Notes under the pieces: model-generated
Told to the model about the DNA's origin: nothing
What the model saw: only the letters and a program-made list of their open reading frames with translations
Database searches by the model: none
Source of the DNA: an uncultured Gammaproteobacteria bacterium
GTDB lineage: Bacteria > Pseudomonadota > Gammaproteobacteria > Nitrosococcales > Methylophagaceae
Reading direction: 5' to 3'
Assembly (NCBI GenBank): GCA_913058195.1
Contig: CAJXPP010000008.1
Span: 1 to 23,768, forward strand
Length of the DNA stretch: 23,768 nt
Translations under genes and position numbers: made by a program
Part shown: positions 7,075-16,334 of the stretch, piece after piece
How the letters are laid out: each line of letters opens with the position of its first letter
Position numbering within the stretch: position 1 is the stretch's first letter

Positions 7075-9454
7075 CTGTTGGTGCTGAAGGATTATCTGGA
7101 TTTTGTGTAGGGCCAATAAAGAACGTTGTCGGTGGCGTTGTTTCTGTAGGGACATATTGCTCCCTAAACGTTTCGCTTATTGGCTTTTGAGTGTCGGGGC
7201 CACTTAATAATCCCGTGTCAGGGTCAATTTTGACTGTGATCATATCAACAGGGTGTTGTAGTGGCGCCTCTGGCACATCATCTAGCGCTGATTTCATAAA
7301 GTCTATCCACATAGGCAGCGCAGCTCTACCTCCTGTTTCATAGCGGCCTAATGATTTAGGTGAGTCAAAACCAACCCAAGCGATAGCGACTAAATCAGGG
7401 TGGAAACCATTGAACCAAGCATCGACTTGATCGTTGGTGGTACCTGTTTTCCCTGCAAGATCATTTCTGCCAAGGCTCATTGCTTTTCGGCCCGTGCCGT
7501 AACGAACTACATCACGCAATAAACTGTTCATAATGTAGTTGTTCTGAGGAGTCATTATGCGTTTAGCCGCTTTGGTCGACTGATTTGCAGTGTCTAAGGG
7601 ATCCTGTGGAAGACATGTTTCACATACAGTATCTGGCTCTGCTTGCATGATAATCATTCCAGCAGAGTCTTCTATACGTTGAATAACATAGGGTTCAACC
7701 CGATAACCGCCATTGGCTAAAGCAGAATAGGCGCGAGCCATATCCCATGGTGCTGCGCTACCGCTGCCTAGGGCTAAGGATAGGCTATTAGGTAATTGTG
7801 TTGGATCGAAGCCAAATTTACTGGCGTAGTCAATGACGTATTTTGTACCTATATCTCTAAGAATACGAATTGAGACTAAGTTTCTGGAATGGGTAAGTGC
7901 AACACGTAAACGAGTCGGGCCATAGAATTTCCCACTGTAATTTTCTGGGCGCCAGACATCATCGACATTGTTATCAGAAACAACGGGAGCATCATTGATA
8001 ATTGTCGCGGCAGTGTAACCTTCCTCTAATGCAGCGGAATAAATGAAGGGCTTAAATCCCGAACCGGGTTGACGGCGTGACTGTGTGGCACGGTTGAACT
8101 TGTTTTGGAAATATTCGAAACCACCGTTAAGTGCTGTTACACCGCCATCATAGGGTGAGATAGCAATAATTGCACCTTCAGCTTGCGGTAATTGGGCTAA
8201 TTGCCATTCACCTTGAGGATCTTGATGTAAGTAAATTTGGTCACCGCTGCTAAGTACATCGGTAACTTTCTTTATTTTTTTACCTCGGCGATTAGTACTA
8301 AGTTGTTTTCTTGCCCATGTTAATGAGCTGACATTGATGGATATTAAACCATGATTTTTTATGTATATTTCGGTTTGATCGGGTTCTGTTTTAACTACAA
8401 GTCCAGGTTTAAGTGGACCAATTGAATTAAAATTAGACAATGCTTGTTCAAAGTCTTCAGCTGTCATTTCTTCTGACAAGGGAAGCTTATTTTTTGCTCC
8501 TCGAAACCCGTGGCGTTTATCGTAAGCGAGTAATGCAGCTTGAATTGCATCATTAGATGCATACTGATGTTTTGCCTTAATAGTTGTGTAGACACTAAGG
8601 CCCATATTATAAGCTTCATCTCCATATTGCTGGATAAGCTGTGTTCTGACTAGTTCCGCCACATAGGGCGCGTAGACTTCTACATGGCGGCTGTGAAAGC
8701 TTGATGTGAGCGGGACTTGAACTGCTGTTTCATAATCTTGTTTTGAAATATGACCTACTTCCCACATGCGACGAAGTACATAATCGCGGCGTAATTGAGC
8801 GCGATCTGGATTGGCAATGGGATTATATCTAGAAGGGGCTTTAGGTAAGCCTGCAATCATGGCAAATTCGGGTAAAGTTAGCTCATCTAGCGGTTTGCCG
8901 TAGTAGACTTTAGCTGCTGCAGCTACCCCATAGGCACGGTTGCCTAAATATATCTTATTTAAATAGAGCGTTAAAATTTCTTCTTTTGTTAAAACCTGCT
9001 CAATTTGCAGCGAAAGAATGATTTCATTGATTTTACGTAAGTAGGTTTTTTCATTACTTAAAAAGAAGTTTCGAGCAACTTGCATTGTAATGGTACTGCC
9101 GCCCTGGGCTTTCACTCCCGTTATTGCGAGAGAGTAGACTGCTCGTAAGAGGCCTTGGTAATCAACACCAGGGTGTTCAAAGAAACGATCATCTTCTGAT
9201 GCTAAAAAAGCATGAATTAGAGAAGGAGGGATAGCTTCGTAGTTGACAGGAATGCGTCTTTTGTCTCCAAACTCAGCAATAAGTTGTCCTTCGGCACTGA
9301 ATATTCGTAAAGGTACTTGGAGTTGTATTTCTTTTAAAGTATCGATATCTGGCAGTTTGGGTGCAAGCCAGAGATACCCTGCAGTTATACCTATCGCAGC
9401 TAAACTAAAGGTAATAAACGATAAATAAAACAGTCGACGAAAGAAGTGATACAT
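7064..9454 (-). CDS. mrcA: Bifunctional penicillin-binding protein 1A
   Basis: Class A PBP that polymerises and crosslinks peptidoglycan at the inner-membrane surface. With the ATG at 9454 it has 796 aa. In order: a single N-terminal membrane anchor (about 8-30); the GT51 glycosyltransferase with catalytic E87 in SEDDRFFEHPGVD and the GGSTITMQVARN motif (about 118-129); an OB-like insert (about 315-425); and the transpeptidase with SxxK nucleophile S465/K468 (PGSGFK), SRN at 523-525 and KTGT at 669-672. A TTG at 9469 would add five residues; I preferred the ATG because it gives the usual short cytoplasmic tail, though neither has a clear Shine-Dalgarno. Divergence from pilM is the conserved gammaproteobacterial arrangement (ponA next to the pil operon). 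Confidence 0.95.
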   Translation of the reverse strand: MYHFFRRLFYLSFITFSLAAIGITAGYLWLAPKLPDIDTLKEIQLQVPLRIFSAEGQLIAEFGDKRRIPVNYEAIPPSLIHAFLASEDDRFFEHPGVDYQGLLRAVYSLAITGVKAQGGSTITMQVARNFFLSNEKTYLRKINEIILSLQIEQVLTKEEILTLYLNKIYLGNRAYGVAAAAKVYYGKPLDELTLPEFAMIAGLPKAPSRYNPIANPDRAQLRRDYVLRRMWEVGHISKQDYETAVQVPLTSSFHSRHVEVYAPYVAELVRTQLIQQYGDEAYNMGLSVYTTIKAKHQYASNDAIQAALLAYDKRHGFRGAKNKLPLSEEMTAEDFEQALSNFNSIGPLKPGLVVKTEPDQTEIYIKNHGLISINVSSLTWARKQLSTNRRGKKIKKVTDVLSSGDQIYLHQDPQGEWQLAQLPQAEGAIIAISPYDGGVTALNGGFEYFQNKFNRATQSRRQPGSGFKPFIYSAALEEGYTAATIINDAPVVSDNNVDDVWRPENYSGKFYGPTRLRVALTHSRNLVSIRILRDIGTKYVIDYASKFGFDPTQLPNSLSLALGSGSAAPWDMARAYSALANGGYRVEPYVIQRIEDSAGMIIMQAEPDTVCETCLPQDPLDTANQSTKAAKRIMTPQNNYIMNSLLRDVVRYGTGRKAMSLGRNDLAGKTGTTNDQVDAWFNGFHPDLVAIAWVGFDSPKSLGRYETGGRAALPMWIDFMKSALDDVPEAPLQHPVDMITVKIDPDTGLLSGPDTQKPISETFREQYVPTETTPPTTFFIGPTQNPDNPSAPTDLF

Positions 9455-9501
9455 AGAAGTACTTTTCAATTATGGTCAGTGTGAATTTTAAGATGCTGTT
9501 C

Positions 9502-9529
9502 AGTATATCTTAGAGAATGTAATACACAA
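9502..9529 (-). promoter_or_regulatory. Putative sigma-70 promoter for mrcA
   Basis: On the minus strand, TTGTGT (9529-9524) and TATACT (9507-9502) are separated by 16 bp. The -10 matches 5 of 6 consensus positions and the -35 only 3. The predicted start would leave a leader of about 40 nt before the ATG at 9454. The rest of the 241-bp mrcA-pilM gap shows no further convincing element; no clear pilM promoter was found. Confidence 0.3.
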
Positions 9530-9685
9530 TAGGAGATGAGAGAATAGAATGATGAAAGCTTCATTAATGAGGGCTATCCCGCATTTAAGCGATTAACTCT
9601 ATTGTATTTTAGAAATAGATGAATTATAGTCTTGAGAAACTACTTTAAGTATGAGTAGTAAGTGTTATTCATTAAACAGCAATTT

Positions 9686-9689
9686 GAGG
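9686..9689 (+). promoter_or_regulatory. Ribosome-binding site that sets the pilM start
   Basis: GAGG lies six bases before the ATG at 9696. The frame is open further upstream, to an ATG at 9651, but that start lacks such a site and would add 15 residues unlike any PilM N-terminus. Confidence 0.7.
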
Positions 9690-9695
9690 CGGCAC

Positions 9696-10754
9696 ATGTT
9701 TGGAAAAATAAGCCAATCACTTTTAGGGATAGACGTTAGCTCATCAGTAGTTAAGGTGCTTGAACTAGGTAAAAAAGGAAACAAGTATGTAGTTGTTTCG
9801 TATGCTGTTGAACCTTTGCCGGTAAATGCTGTTGTTGAAAGCAGGATTGAAAATAAAGACGATGTAGCTGGCGCGATTCGACGGGCAGTCAAACGTTCTG
9901 GTACTAAAGCTAAGTCTGCAGCGGTTGCTGTTTCTGCCAATTCAACGATTACCCGGGTAATTTCTTATCCGGCGACACTTACTGATCGCGAACTTGAAGA
10001 GCAGATTATGCTTGAAGCTGAAAGTCATATCCCATATCCCTTAGAAGAAGTAAGATTGGATTTTGAAGTTATTGGAGTGTCAGAGTCTGATGAAACAGCA
10101 GTAGACGTGCTGTTAGCTGCTTCAAGAAGTGAAAATGTTGATGCACGTACAGATGTTGTTGAAATGGCAGGTTTAAAGCCAAAACTGGTGGATGTCGAAG
10201 CCTATACCGTAGAAAATGCATTTTCATTAATTACATCTCAATTACCCTTGCATGGACAAGGCTTAACGGTTGCAGTTGTCGATATTGGCGCCACAGTGAC
10301 GACATTACATGTCCTTGTTGATGGCAAAATTGTATTCACCCGCGAGCAAACATTTGGCGGACGAATGCTGACTGAAAATATTGCACAACACTATGGTATG
10401 TCTATCCAAGATGCTGGCAGGGCAAAAAAAGAGAATAATTTACCTGAAGATTATACTCAACAAGTACTTGACCCGTTTAAAAGCTTAATGACAACAACGG
10501 TGACTCGAGCATTACAGTTCTTCTTTTCGACTTCAACACAATATCAATCGATTGACCATATTCTCCTTGCTGGAGGCTGTGCATCAATTCAAGGTGTTGA
10601 TGCTATGATAGAAAGTGATACCGATACCGCGACAACAATTGCGAATCCTTTTGTGGATATGACCCTGGGATCAAAGGTATCAATTAACGCATTAAGCAAT
10701 GATGCTCCATCAATGTTAATAGCATGTGGGCTTGCAATGAGGAGTTTTGATTAA
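9696..10754 (+). CDS. pilM: Type IV pilus inner-membrane platform protein PilM
   Basis: Actin-like cytoplasmic ATP-binding protein of the type IV pilus alignment complex, 352 aa. It begins MFGKISQSLLGIDVSSSVVKVLEL, where LLGIDVSS is the phosphate-1 motif. VVDIGATVTTLHV (194-206) is phosphate-2, TREQTFGG (215-222) follows, and LLAGGCASIQG (290-300) is the adenosine motif. In the family PilM binds the PilN cytoplasmic tail and links to the motor ATPases. First gene of pilMNOPQ; its stop overlaps the pilN ATG by one base (TAATG). I chose the ATG at 9696 over the one at 9651 for its Shine-Dalgarno and the conserved N-terminus. Expression is presumably from the 241-bp upstream gap. Confidence 0.95.
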   Translation: MFGKISQSLLGIDVSSSVVKVLELGKKGNKYVVVSYAVEPLPVNAVVESRIENKDDVAGAIRRAVKRSGTKAKSAAVAVSANSTITRVISYPATLTDRELEEQIMLEAESHIPYPLEEVRLDFEVIGVSESDETAVDVLLAASRSENVDARTDVVEMAGLKPKLVDVEAYTVENAFSLITSQLPLHGQGLTVAVVDIGATVTTLHVLVDGKIVFTREQTFGGRMLTENIAQHYGMSIQDAGRAKKENNLPEDYTQQVLDPFKSLMTTTVTRALQFFFSTSTQYQSIDHILLAGGCASIQGVDAMIESDTDTATTIANPFVDMTLGSKVSINALSNDAPSMLIACGLAMRSFD

Positions 10755-11317
10755 TGGCTCATATTAATTTATTACCTTGGCGAGAAGAGCGACGACAAGA
10801 ACGTCAGCAGCAATTCATCGCTTCTTTGGTTGCAGGGCTTATTTTTGCAGTGGTTGTCTTATATGGCGCAATATTATATGCGGATAGTCTTTTAGATGAT
10901 CAAAATGGACGGAATACTTTTTTACAAACTGAAATTAATTTATTAGATATAAAAATAGCAGAAATAAGAACGCTTGATGAAGAGCGGGAACAATTATTAG
11001 CGCGTATGAACGTAATCCAAGAATTACAAACTAGTAGACCAAAGGTTGTGAAAGTCTTTGAGGCCCTAGTTCATAGTGTACCTGAAGGAATACATCTGGA
11101 AAAAGTGGCACGACAAGGGGATTCGCTAACTATCGATGGTATTGCTCAGTCTAATGCCAGAGTCTCTGTTTTTATGCGTAACTTAGATGAAGACAATGAA
11201 TTTGATAACCCCGACTTAACCGTTATAAAACGAACATCTACAAAAGATGATGCCATTCGAAAATTCACTTTGGTGTCAAAAGAATCAAAAATTACGGTAG
11301 AAGAGGGAGATAAGTGA
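10754..11317 (+). CDS. pilN: Type IV pilus assembly protein PilN
   Basis: Bitopic inner-membrane protein of the pilus alignment subcomplex, 187 aa. The N-terminus MAHINLLPWREERR carries the conserved INLLPWR cytoplasmic motif that docks into PilM. One transmembrane helix follows (about 22-44). The remainder is a periplasmic coiled coil (about 50-95) and a ferredoxin-like fold (about 100-180) that pairs with PilO. Start and stop both overlap the neighbouring genes by a single base, which implies translational coupling and balanced stoichiometry with PilM and PilO. Confidence 0.95.
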   Translation: MAHINLLPWREERRQERQQQFIASLVAGLIFAVVVLYGAILYADSLLDDQNGRNTFLQTEINLLDIKIAEIRTLDEEREQLLARMNVIQELQTSRPKVVKVFEALVHSVPEGIHLEKVARQGDSLTIDGIAQSNARVSVFMRNLDEDNEFDNPDLTVIKRTSTKDDAIRKFTLVSKESKITVEEGDK

Positions 11318-11901
11318 TGGAATTATCTTCACTAAATGACTTAGATTTTAATGAAAGTGGTGAGTGGCCAATAGCAATAAAAGCAATCGCAATTGCTTTG
11401 TTATGTATCTTGGTTTGGGCTGGAGGTTATTACTATATTATTAAAGATAAAGAAGTGGCACTAGCGGCAGCTGAAGCCAAAGAAACAACATTGAAACAAA
11501 CCTACGATATTAAATATGCTAAAGCTGTAAATTTAGAGGCATATAAAGAGCAGATGAAAGAAATGAAGGTGGTCTTTGCCTCTATGTTGCAACAGTTGCC
11601 TCGTAAAAGTGAAGTTGCGGATTTGTTGGTTGATATTTCAAGCTCAGGGTTGGTAAATGGGTTAGAGTTTGAATTGTTTAAGCCGGAAGGTGAACACCCA
11701 ATTGATTTTTACGCGGAATTACCAATTCAAATTACTGTGACCGGCACTTTTCATCAGTTTGGTGAATTTGTAAGTGCTGTTGCCGCATTACCTCGAATTG
11801 TAACAATGCATAATTTAACCTTATCGCCACTGGGTAAAGAATCTGAAAAGATGGCAATGCAGATTACAGCAAAAACATATCGTTATTTTGATGAGCAATA
11901 A
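11317..11901 (+). CDS. pilO: Type IV pilus assembly protein PilO
   Basis: Inner-membrane partner of PilN, 194 aa. It has a cytoplasmic N-tail, one transmembrane helix (about 20-42), a periplasmic coiled coil (about 45-95, rich in Ala, Glu and Lys), and the PilO ferredoxin-like domain with FHQFGEFVSAVAALPRIV near 142-162. The start could be GTG 11314 or ATG 11317, differing by one Met. I took the ATG, which overlaps the pilN stop as TGATG, like the upstream junctions. The PilN-PilO heterodimer recruits PilP and bridges to the secretin. Downstream is a hairpin-forming 49-bp spacer before pilP. Confidence 0.94.
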   Translation: MELSSLNDLDFNESGEWPIAIKAIAIALLCILVWAGGYYYIIKDKEVALAAAEAKETTLKQTYDIKYAKAVNLEAYKEQMKEMKVVFASMLQQLPRKSEVADLLVDISSSGLVNGLEFELFKPEGEHPIDFYAELPIQITVTGTFHQFGEFVSAVAALPRIVTMHNLTLSPLGKESEKMAMQITAKTYRYFDEQ

Positions 11902-11922
11902 TAATACCTTTTGGGTATTATT
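11900..11922 (+). promoter_or_regulatory. Intercistronic hairpin between pilO and pilP
   Basis: AATAATACC (11900-11908) and GGTATTATT (11914-11922) are perfect inverted repeats around a 5-nt loop TTTTG, starting inside the pilO stop codon. No T-run follows, so it is not an intrinsic terminator. It could protect or modulate the mRNA between pilMNO and pilPQ. It is the only sizeable spacer within pilMNOPQ. Confidence 0.5.
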
Positions 11923-11950
11923 TGCCCAGATATTAAGGAACAAGTAAGTT

Positions 11951-12487
11951 ATGACAGATTTGAGTAAGCTACTAATATTATTTGTCACTTTAATTTTGAG
12001 TGGCTGTCAAAAAGATAAAGATGATTTGACCGCTTATATCGCTAATATACAGGCACAGCCACAGCCTGAGATTGAGCCGATGCCAGTGATGAAAACATAT
12101 GAAAAGTTTGTATACTCGGCCGGAGAATTGCGCGATCCATTTGTTAAGACAGTTATAGACATACTGCCTGTCGAAGAAGAAATAATAGAAGAACTTATAG
12201 ATAATGGCATTCATCCAGATCAAAGCCGCTTGAAAGAAGCGCTAGAGTTTTATGCTTTAAATGAGCTTCAATTAGTTGGAACACTACAACAAGAAAATAT
12301 ATGGGCCTTAGTTCGTGCACCAGAAGGCGTTATTCATCGCGTAAAAATCGGTGATTATATGGGTTTAGATGATGGGCAAATTTTAACGATTTCTGATGTG
12401 GAAGTGACTCTGAAAGAAATCGTGTCAGATGAGAGAGGTGGTTATGTTGAACGTGATTCATCCCTTTCTGTTGTTGACGTGAATTAG
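11951..12487 (+). CDS. pilP: Type IV pilus lipoprotein PilP
   Basis: Periplasmic lipoprotein that links the PilN/PilO dimer to the PilQ secretin, 178 aa. The signal peptide ends in lipobox LSGC with lipidated C19 and Gln at +2. Residues about 25-75 look flexible (Pro-rich QAQPQPEIEPMPV), followed by the FVYSAGELRDPF motif (about 54-65) typical of PilP that contacts the inner-membrane partners. The HR/beta-sandwich domain (about 90-170) includes LQLVGTLQQENIWALVRAPEG. It has AAGGAAC about 9 bases upstream of the ATG. pilQ follows 16 bp later. Confidence 0.94.
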   Translation: MTDLSKLLILFVTLILSGCQKDKDDLTAYIANIQAQPQPEIEPMPVMKTYEKFVYSAGELRDPFVKTVIDILPVEEEIIEELIDNGIHPDQSRLKEALEFYALNELQLVGTLQQENIWALVRAPEGVIHRVKIGDYMGLDDGQILTISDVEVTLKEIVSDERGGYVERDSSLSVVDVN

Positions 12488-12503
12488 AGGCATATAGATA
12501 ACG

Positions 12504-14621
12504 ATGACTAGCGAAAATAGAATTATGACAAATAATACGGTGGGAAGCAGAATGTTGGTAATACATCAATTTAAAACGATGATGAAATGGCTATGTGTTA
12601 GCTCTATGGCCCTGACAACAGTAAATATTTTTGCTGCAGATCTACAGTCATTAGGGTATTCATCTTTGCCAGGAGAGAAGGTTCAACTGATGCTGACGTT
12701 CTCTGAACCGGTTGATAAACCAAATACTTTTTCGATTGATGATCCCGCTAGAGTCGTACTTGATTTTGCTGATGTCGCCAATAAATTAGATAGAAAAACT
12801 CAGCAAATCAATATTGGTGAAACGAATAGTGTGTCGATTATTGAGGCTGGCGAACGAACACGAATGGTTATTAATCTGGCCCAAAAAGTACCCTATACGA
12901 TAGAACAAGAAGGCAATGTGATTCTTGTCACTGTTGATGGCGATGCTAAAAAGTCCATGATGACTTATGATGACGGGGCTCATAACGTCACAGAGATTGA
13001 TTTTCGTCGCGGCGAAAAAGGTGAAGCACGATTAATGATTCATCTGGATGATGATAGTGCACCGGTTGACGTCCATCAAGAACGTGACACCATTGTGGTT
13101 GACTTGACGGGTGTATCCCTCCCAGAAAATTTACAACGTAGATTAGATGTGGTTGATTTTGGCACCCCAGTCCAAATCATTGATAGTGTCCAATCAGGTA
13201 AAAATACCAAGCTAACTTTAACAACATCTGGAAAATTTGAGCACTTAGCTTATCAATCAGAAGATGTGTTAGTAATTGAGGTGAAGCCACTTACTGATGA
13301 CTTAATAGCAGAAGATCGTATCGATGAGTTTGGTTATCAAGGTGAGCAATTATCACTGAACTTCCAGAATATTGAAGTACGTGCTGTCTTACAGTTATTA
13401 GCTGACTTCACGGGATATAATTTAGTTACGAGTGATACTGTGCAAGGTAACTTAACCTTGAGATTGAAAAACGTACCTTGGGATCAAGCTTTAGATATCA
13501 TTTTAAAGACAAAAGGCTTAGCTATGCGTCAAAATGGCAATATCTTGTTGATTGCCCCTGCCGCTGAAATTGCTGCAAGAGAGAAGCAAGAGTTAGCAGC
13601 AAAAAAACAACTGGTTGAACTAGAATCATTGTACTCAGAAATTATTGAAGTAAATTTTGCGAAAGCAACTGATTTATCTGCCTTGCTCCAGAGTGGACAA
13701 GAAGAAGGTTCAGGATCGGGAGTTACAGGATTCTTATCGGGTAGAGGCAGTGTTACTGTTGACGAGCGAACTAATTCATTATTATTACGTGACACTGCGG
13801 ATCAGCTGGTTCAAATTCGTAAATTGATTACAAAATTAGACATTCCTATCCGACAAGTACTCATTGAGTCGCGTATTGTTATTGCAAATAATGACTTTAC
13901 TAAAGAATTAGGTGTGAGATTTGGAACATCAGCATCCATAACAGGTAATCAGGCGAATTTTTCAAATATTGCTTCATCAGGTAGTCTTAATGGCACGACC
14001 CAAATACTAAATGGCGAAACATTGGAGCAAGCAGATCGTTTGAATGTGAATTTACCGGTAGCAAATGCTGCTGGAACATTTGCTCTAGCTTTAGCTAAAC
14101 TTCCACTTGGTGCGATACTAGAACTAGAGTTATCAGCTATGCAGGAAGAAGGGCAAGGTGAAATTATTTCAAGCCCAAGAGTGATAACTTCAAACCAGAA
14201 GACAGCAACAATTGAGCAAGGTACAGAGATTCCTTATCAAGAAGCAAGCTCAAGTGGTGCGACTTCAGTTTCATTTAAAGAGGCAGTATTGAAACTGGAG
14301 GTAACACCGCAAATTACACCTGATGATCGTGTTGTGATGGACTTAGAAGTTAATAAAGATGAAGTTGGCGCGGTATTCCTCGGCGTACCAAGTATTGATA
14401 CGCGTAGTGTAAAAACACAAGTATTAGTTGATAATGGTGAGACTGTGGTTCTTGGTGGTATTTATGAGCAAAGAAAAACAAAATCATCAAGACGTGTACC
14501 ATTCTTTGGTGACTTACCTTATGTAGGGTTTCTATTTAAGACGAATACAAACGAAGATATAAAACGAGAACTACTGATATTTGTAACGCCTAAAATTATT
14601 AAAGATAGCCTTAAATTTTAG
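12504..14621 (+). CDS. pilQ: Type IV pilus outer-membrane secretin PilQ
   Basis: Outer-membrane channel through which the pilus passes. Numbered from the ATG at 12504 (705 aa): signal peptide ending near FAA45-D46; two AMIN peptidoglycan-binding domains (about 47-145 and 160-260); an STN/N0 domain (about 283-350, LSLNFQNIEVRAVLQLLADFTGYN spans 283-306); a secretin N1/NolW domain (about 378-445); and the secretin barrel (about 450-703) ending with VPFFGDLPYVGFLF. The start is uncertain: ATGs at 12525 and 12552 are in frame, and 12552 gives a more normal signal peptide length with GGGAAG just upstream. The mature protein is unaffected. This is the last gene before a strong terminator, so pilMNOPQ is one unit. 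Confidence 0.95.
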   Translation: MTSENRIMTNNTVGSRMLVIHQFKTMMKWLCVSSMALTTVNIFAADLQSLGYSSLPGEKVQLMLTFSEPVDKPNTFSIDDPARVVLDFADVANKLDRKTQQINIGETNSVSIIEAGERTRMVINLAQKVPYTIEQEGNVILVTVDGDAKKSMMTYDDGAHNVTEIDFRRGEKGEARLMIHLDDDSAPVDVHQERDTIVVDLTGVSLPENLQRRLDVVDFGTPVQIIDSVQSGKNTKLTLTTSGKFEHLAYQSEDVLVIEVKPLTDDLIAEDRIDEFGYQGEQLSLNFQNIEVRAVLQLLADFTGYNLVTSDTVQGNLTLRLKNVPWDQALDIILKTKGLAMRQNGNILLIAPAAEIAAREKQELAAKKQLVELESLYSEIIEVNFAKATDLSALLQSGQEEGSGSGVTGFLSGRGSVTVDERTNSLLLRDTADQLVQIRKLITKLDIPIRQVLIESRIVIANNDFTKELGVRFGTSASITGNQANFSNIASSGSLNGTTQILNGETLEQADRLNVNLPVANAAGTFALALAKLPLGAILELELSAMQEEGQGEIISSPRVITSNQKTATIEQGTEIPYQEASSSGATSVSFKEAVLKLEVTPQITPDDRVVMDLEVNKDEVGAVFLGVPSIDTRSVKTQVLVDNGETVVLGGIYEQRKTKSSRRVPFFGDLPYVGFLFKTNTNEDIKRELLIFVTPKIIKDSLKF

Positions 14622-14644
14622 AAAGTAACAGATAATTACTCGAT

Positions 14645-14675
14645 AAAAGCCGGCTTAAATAGACCGGCTTTTTTT
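14645..14675 (+). terminator. Rho-independent terminator after pilQ
   Basis: AAAAGCCGG (14645-14653) pairs with CCGGCTTTT (14664-14672) around a 10-nt loop, and the stem runs into a seven-T tract (14669-14675). It ends the pilMNOPQ transcript 36 bp before the aroK start, so aroK probably depends on read-through or on a promoter within or near the hairpin region. Confidence 0.9.
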
Positions 14676-14710
14676 GTCATATAAAAGATGAATGCAAGGA
14701 TCAACACTTC

Positions 14711-15232
14711 GTGGTAAGTGGAAATATATTTTTAGTAGGTCCCATGGGAGCCGGTAAATCGACAGTTGGCAGGCAGCTGGCAAGAGCGTTGGGTCGTGAT
14801 TTTTTTGATAGTGACAAAGAAATTGAGAAGCGTACTGGCGTGTCAATTTCTTGGATCTTTGAAATGGAAGGTGAAAGTGGTTTTCGTGCTCGCGAACAAA
14901 AGGTTATTGATGATTTATCGCAACTAAAAGAGATTGTTTTGGCAACAGGTGGAGGCGCTGTACTGTCAGATGACACTCGACGAGTGCTACGATCTCGCGG
15001 TCATGTTATATACCTATCAGCATCTCCAGATCAGTTGTTTCGACGAACAGCTAAAGATAAAAGTCGACCATTGCTACAAACCGATAATCCTAAACAACAA
15101 ATTATAGACTTACTAACTGAGCGTGCACCGTTATATCAAAGTGTTGCAGATATCGAATTACGCACGGGAGAGCAATCAATTTCCCATGCAGTTTCTGAAG
15201 TCATTAAACAGTTAGAAAATGTAGGCCAATAA
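14711..15232 (+). CDS. aroK: Shikimate kinase
   Basis: Cytoplasmic enzyme of the shikimate pathway that phosphorylates shikimate with ATP, 173 aa (typical size). Walker A is GPMGAGKST at 10-18. Substrate-binding D33/D35 lie in FFDSDKEIE, R59 in GFRARE, the GGGAV loop at 80-84 and the lid arginine in KDKSRPLL (about 116-122). The start is GTG at 14711, the only one that gives the family N-terminus, with AAGGA ten bases upstream at 14696-14700. It follows the pilQ terminator and precedes aroB by 7 bp. The order pil-aroK-aroB-damX is conserved in gammaproteobacteria. AroK and AroB feed chorismate, the substrate of the PabB encoded downstream. Confidence 0.97.
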   Translation: MVSGNIFLVGPMGAGKSTVGRQLARALGRDFFDSDKEIEKRTGVSISWIFEMEGESGFRAREQKVIDDLSQLKEIVLATGGGAVLSDDTRRVLRSRGHVIYLSASPDQLFRRTAKDKSRPLLQTDNPKQQIIDLLTERAPLYQSVADIELRTGEQSISHAVSEVIKQLENVGQ

Positions 15233-15239
15233 GATAATA

Positions 15240-16322
15240 ATGATGAAAACATTACACGTCTCCCTAGCAGATCGCAGTTATCCTATTTATATAGGTAATG
15301 GCATATTATCTCAGACAGGATTATTAGAAAAACATATTAAAGGCTCTGAGGTACTGGTTGTAAGTAATACCACCGTAGCGCCTTTATATTTAAATAAAGT
15401 ACTAGCGTCATTAACGCAATATCGCTGTGAATCAGTAATTTTGCCTGATGGAGAAGAGTATAAGAGTCTAGAGATACTTAATCAGATTTTTGATGCTCTA
15501 TTACAGGGTAAATTTTCTCGTAAGGTGACATTAATTGCATTAGGTGGTGGTGTTATTGGTGATATGGCAGGCTTTGCTGCTGCGTCTTATCAGCGTGGCG
15601 TACCATTCATTCAAATCCCAACGACACTACTGTCACAGGTTGATTCATCCGTAGGTGGTAAAACAGCAGTAAACCATCCATTAGGTAAGAATATGATTGG
15701 TGCATTTTATCAGCCACAATGTGTACTTGCCGATACGTCGACTTTAAATACATTAGAAGATAGGCAATTATCTTCAGGCCTAGCTGAAGTAATCAAATAT
15801 GGCTTGATAAACGACGCAGAATTTTTTGCATGGTTAGAAGACAATATGCCAGCATTGCTAGCAAGAGATAAAGGTGTGTTAGCAGAGGCGATTGAACGCT
15901 CATGCCAAGATAAAGCTGATATCGTTGCACAAGATGAGCTTGAGCAAGGGGTAAGAGCATTATTGAATCTAGGACATACCTTTGGCCATGCAATTGAAAC
16001 TGGGATGGGCTACGGTAATTTTCTACATGGTGAGGGTGTGGCAGTTGGCATGTTAATGGCTGCCGACTTATCCCATCGGATGGGATGGATATCTGAAGTT
16101 GAGCTTGAGAAAATCAAACAGATACTCATCGCTGCACGCTTACCTGTGACAGTACCTACTGGCATGACAACGGAACAGTTTATGTCATTAATGTCGGTGG
16201 ATAAAAAAGTACAAGATGGGAAGATCCGACTGGTATTGTTAAAGAATATTGGTCAGGCTGTTATCAGTGATGATTACTCCAAAGTTTGTTTAGCTGAAAC
16301 TTTGGCTTATTTTCAAAACTAA
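15240..16322 (+). CDS. aroB: 3-dehydroquinate synthase
   Basis: NAD- and metal-dependent cytoplasmic enzyme converting DAHP to 3-dehydroquinate, 360 aa (usual length). The NAD-binding GGGVIGDMAGF lies at 102-112 and the substrate region VDSSVGGKTAVNHPLGKN at 134-151. The three metal ligands are E183 (GLAEVIKYG), H246 (LGHTFGH) and H263 (FLHGEGV), in the spacing of the E. coli enzyme. Two adjacent ATGs (15240 and 15243) are possible starts. It forms a unit with aroK (7-bp gap) and damX (12-bp gap). Confidence 0.97.
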   Translation: MMKTLHVSLADRSYPIYIGNGILSQTGLLEKHIKGSEVLVVSNTTVAPLYLNKVLASLTQYRCESVILPDGEEYKSLEILNQIFDALLQGKFSRKVTLIALGGGVIGDMAGFAAASYQRGVPFIQIPTTLLSQVDSSVGGKTAVNHPLGKNMIGAFYQPQCVLADTSTLNTLEDRQLSSGLAEVIKYGLINDAEFFAWLEDNMPALLARDKGVLAEAIERSCQDKADIVAQDELEQGVRALLNLGHTFGHAIETGMGYGNFLHGEGVAVGMLMAADLSHRMGWISEVELEKIKQILIAARLPVTVPTGMTTEQFMSLMSVDKKVQDGKIRLVLLKNIGQAVISDDYSKVCLAETLAYFQN

Positions 16323-16334
16323 TGTGACCTGTAT

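Noticed and set aside
9243..9428. Short plus-strand open frame in the mrcA region
   Set aside because: Fully antisense to the conserved PBP1A N-terminal domain, with no plausible product or ribosome-binding site.
9601..9660. Possible pilM promoter (TATTTT at 9605-9610; TTGAGA at 9632-9637)
   Set aside because: No pair of hexamers has acceptable spacing, and no clear sigma-54 -24/-12 pattern was found in the gap.
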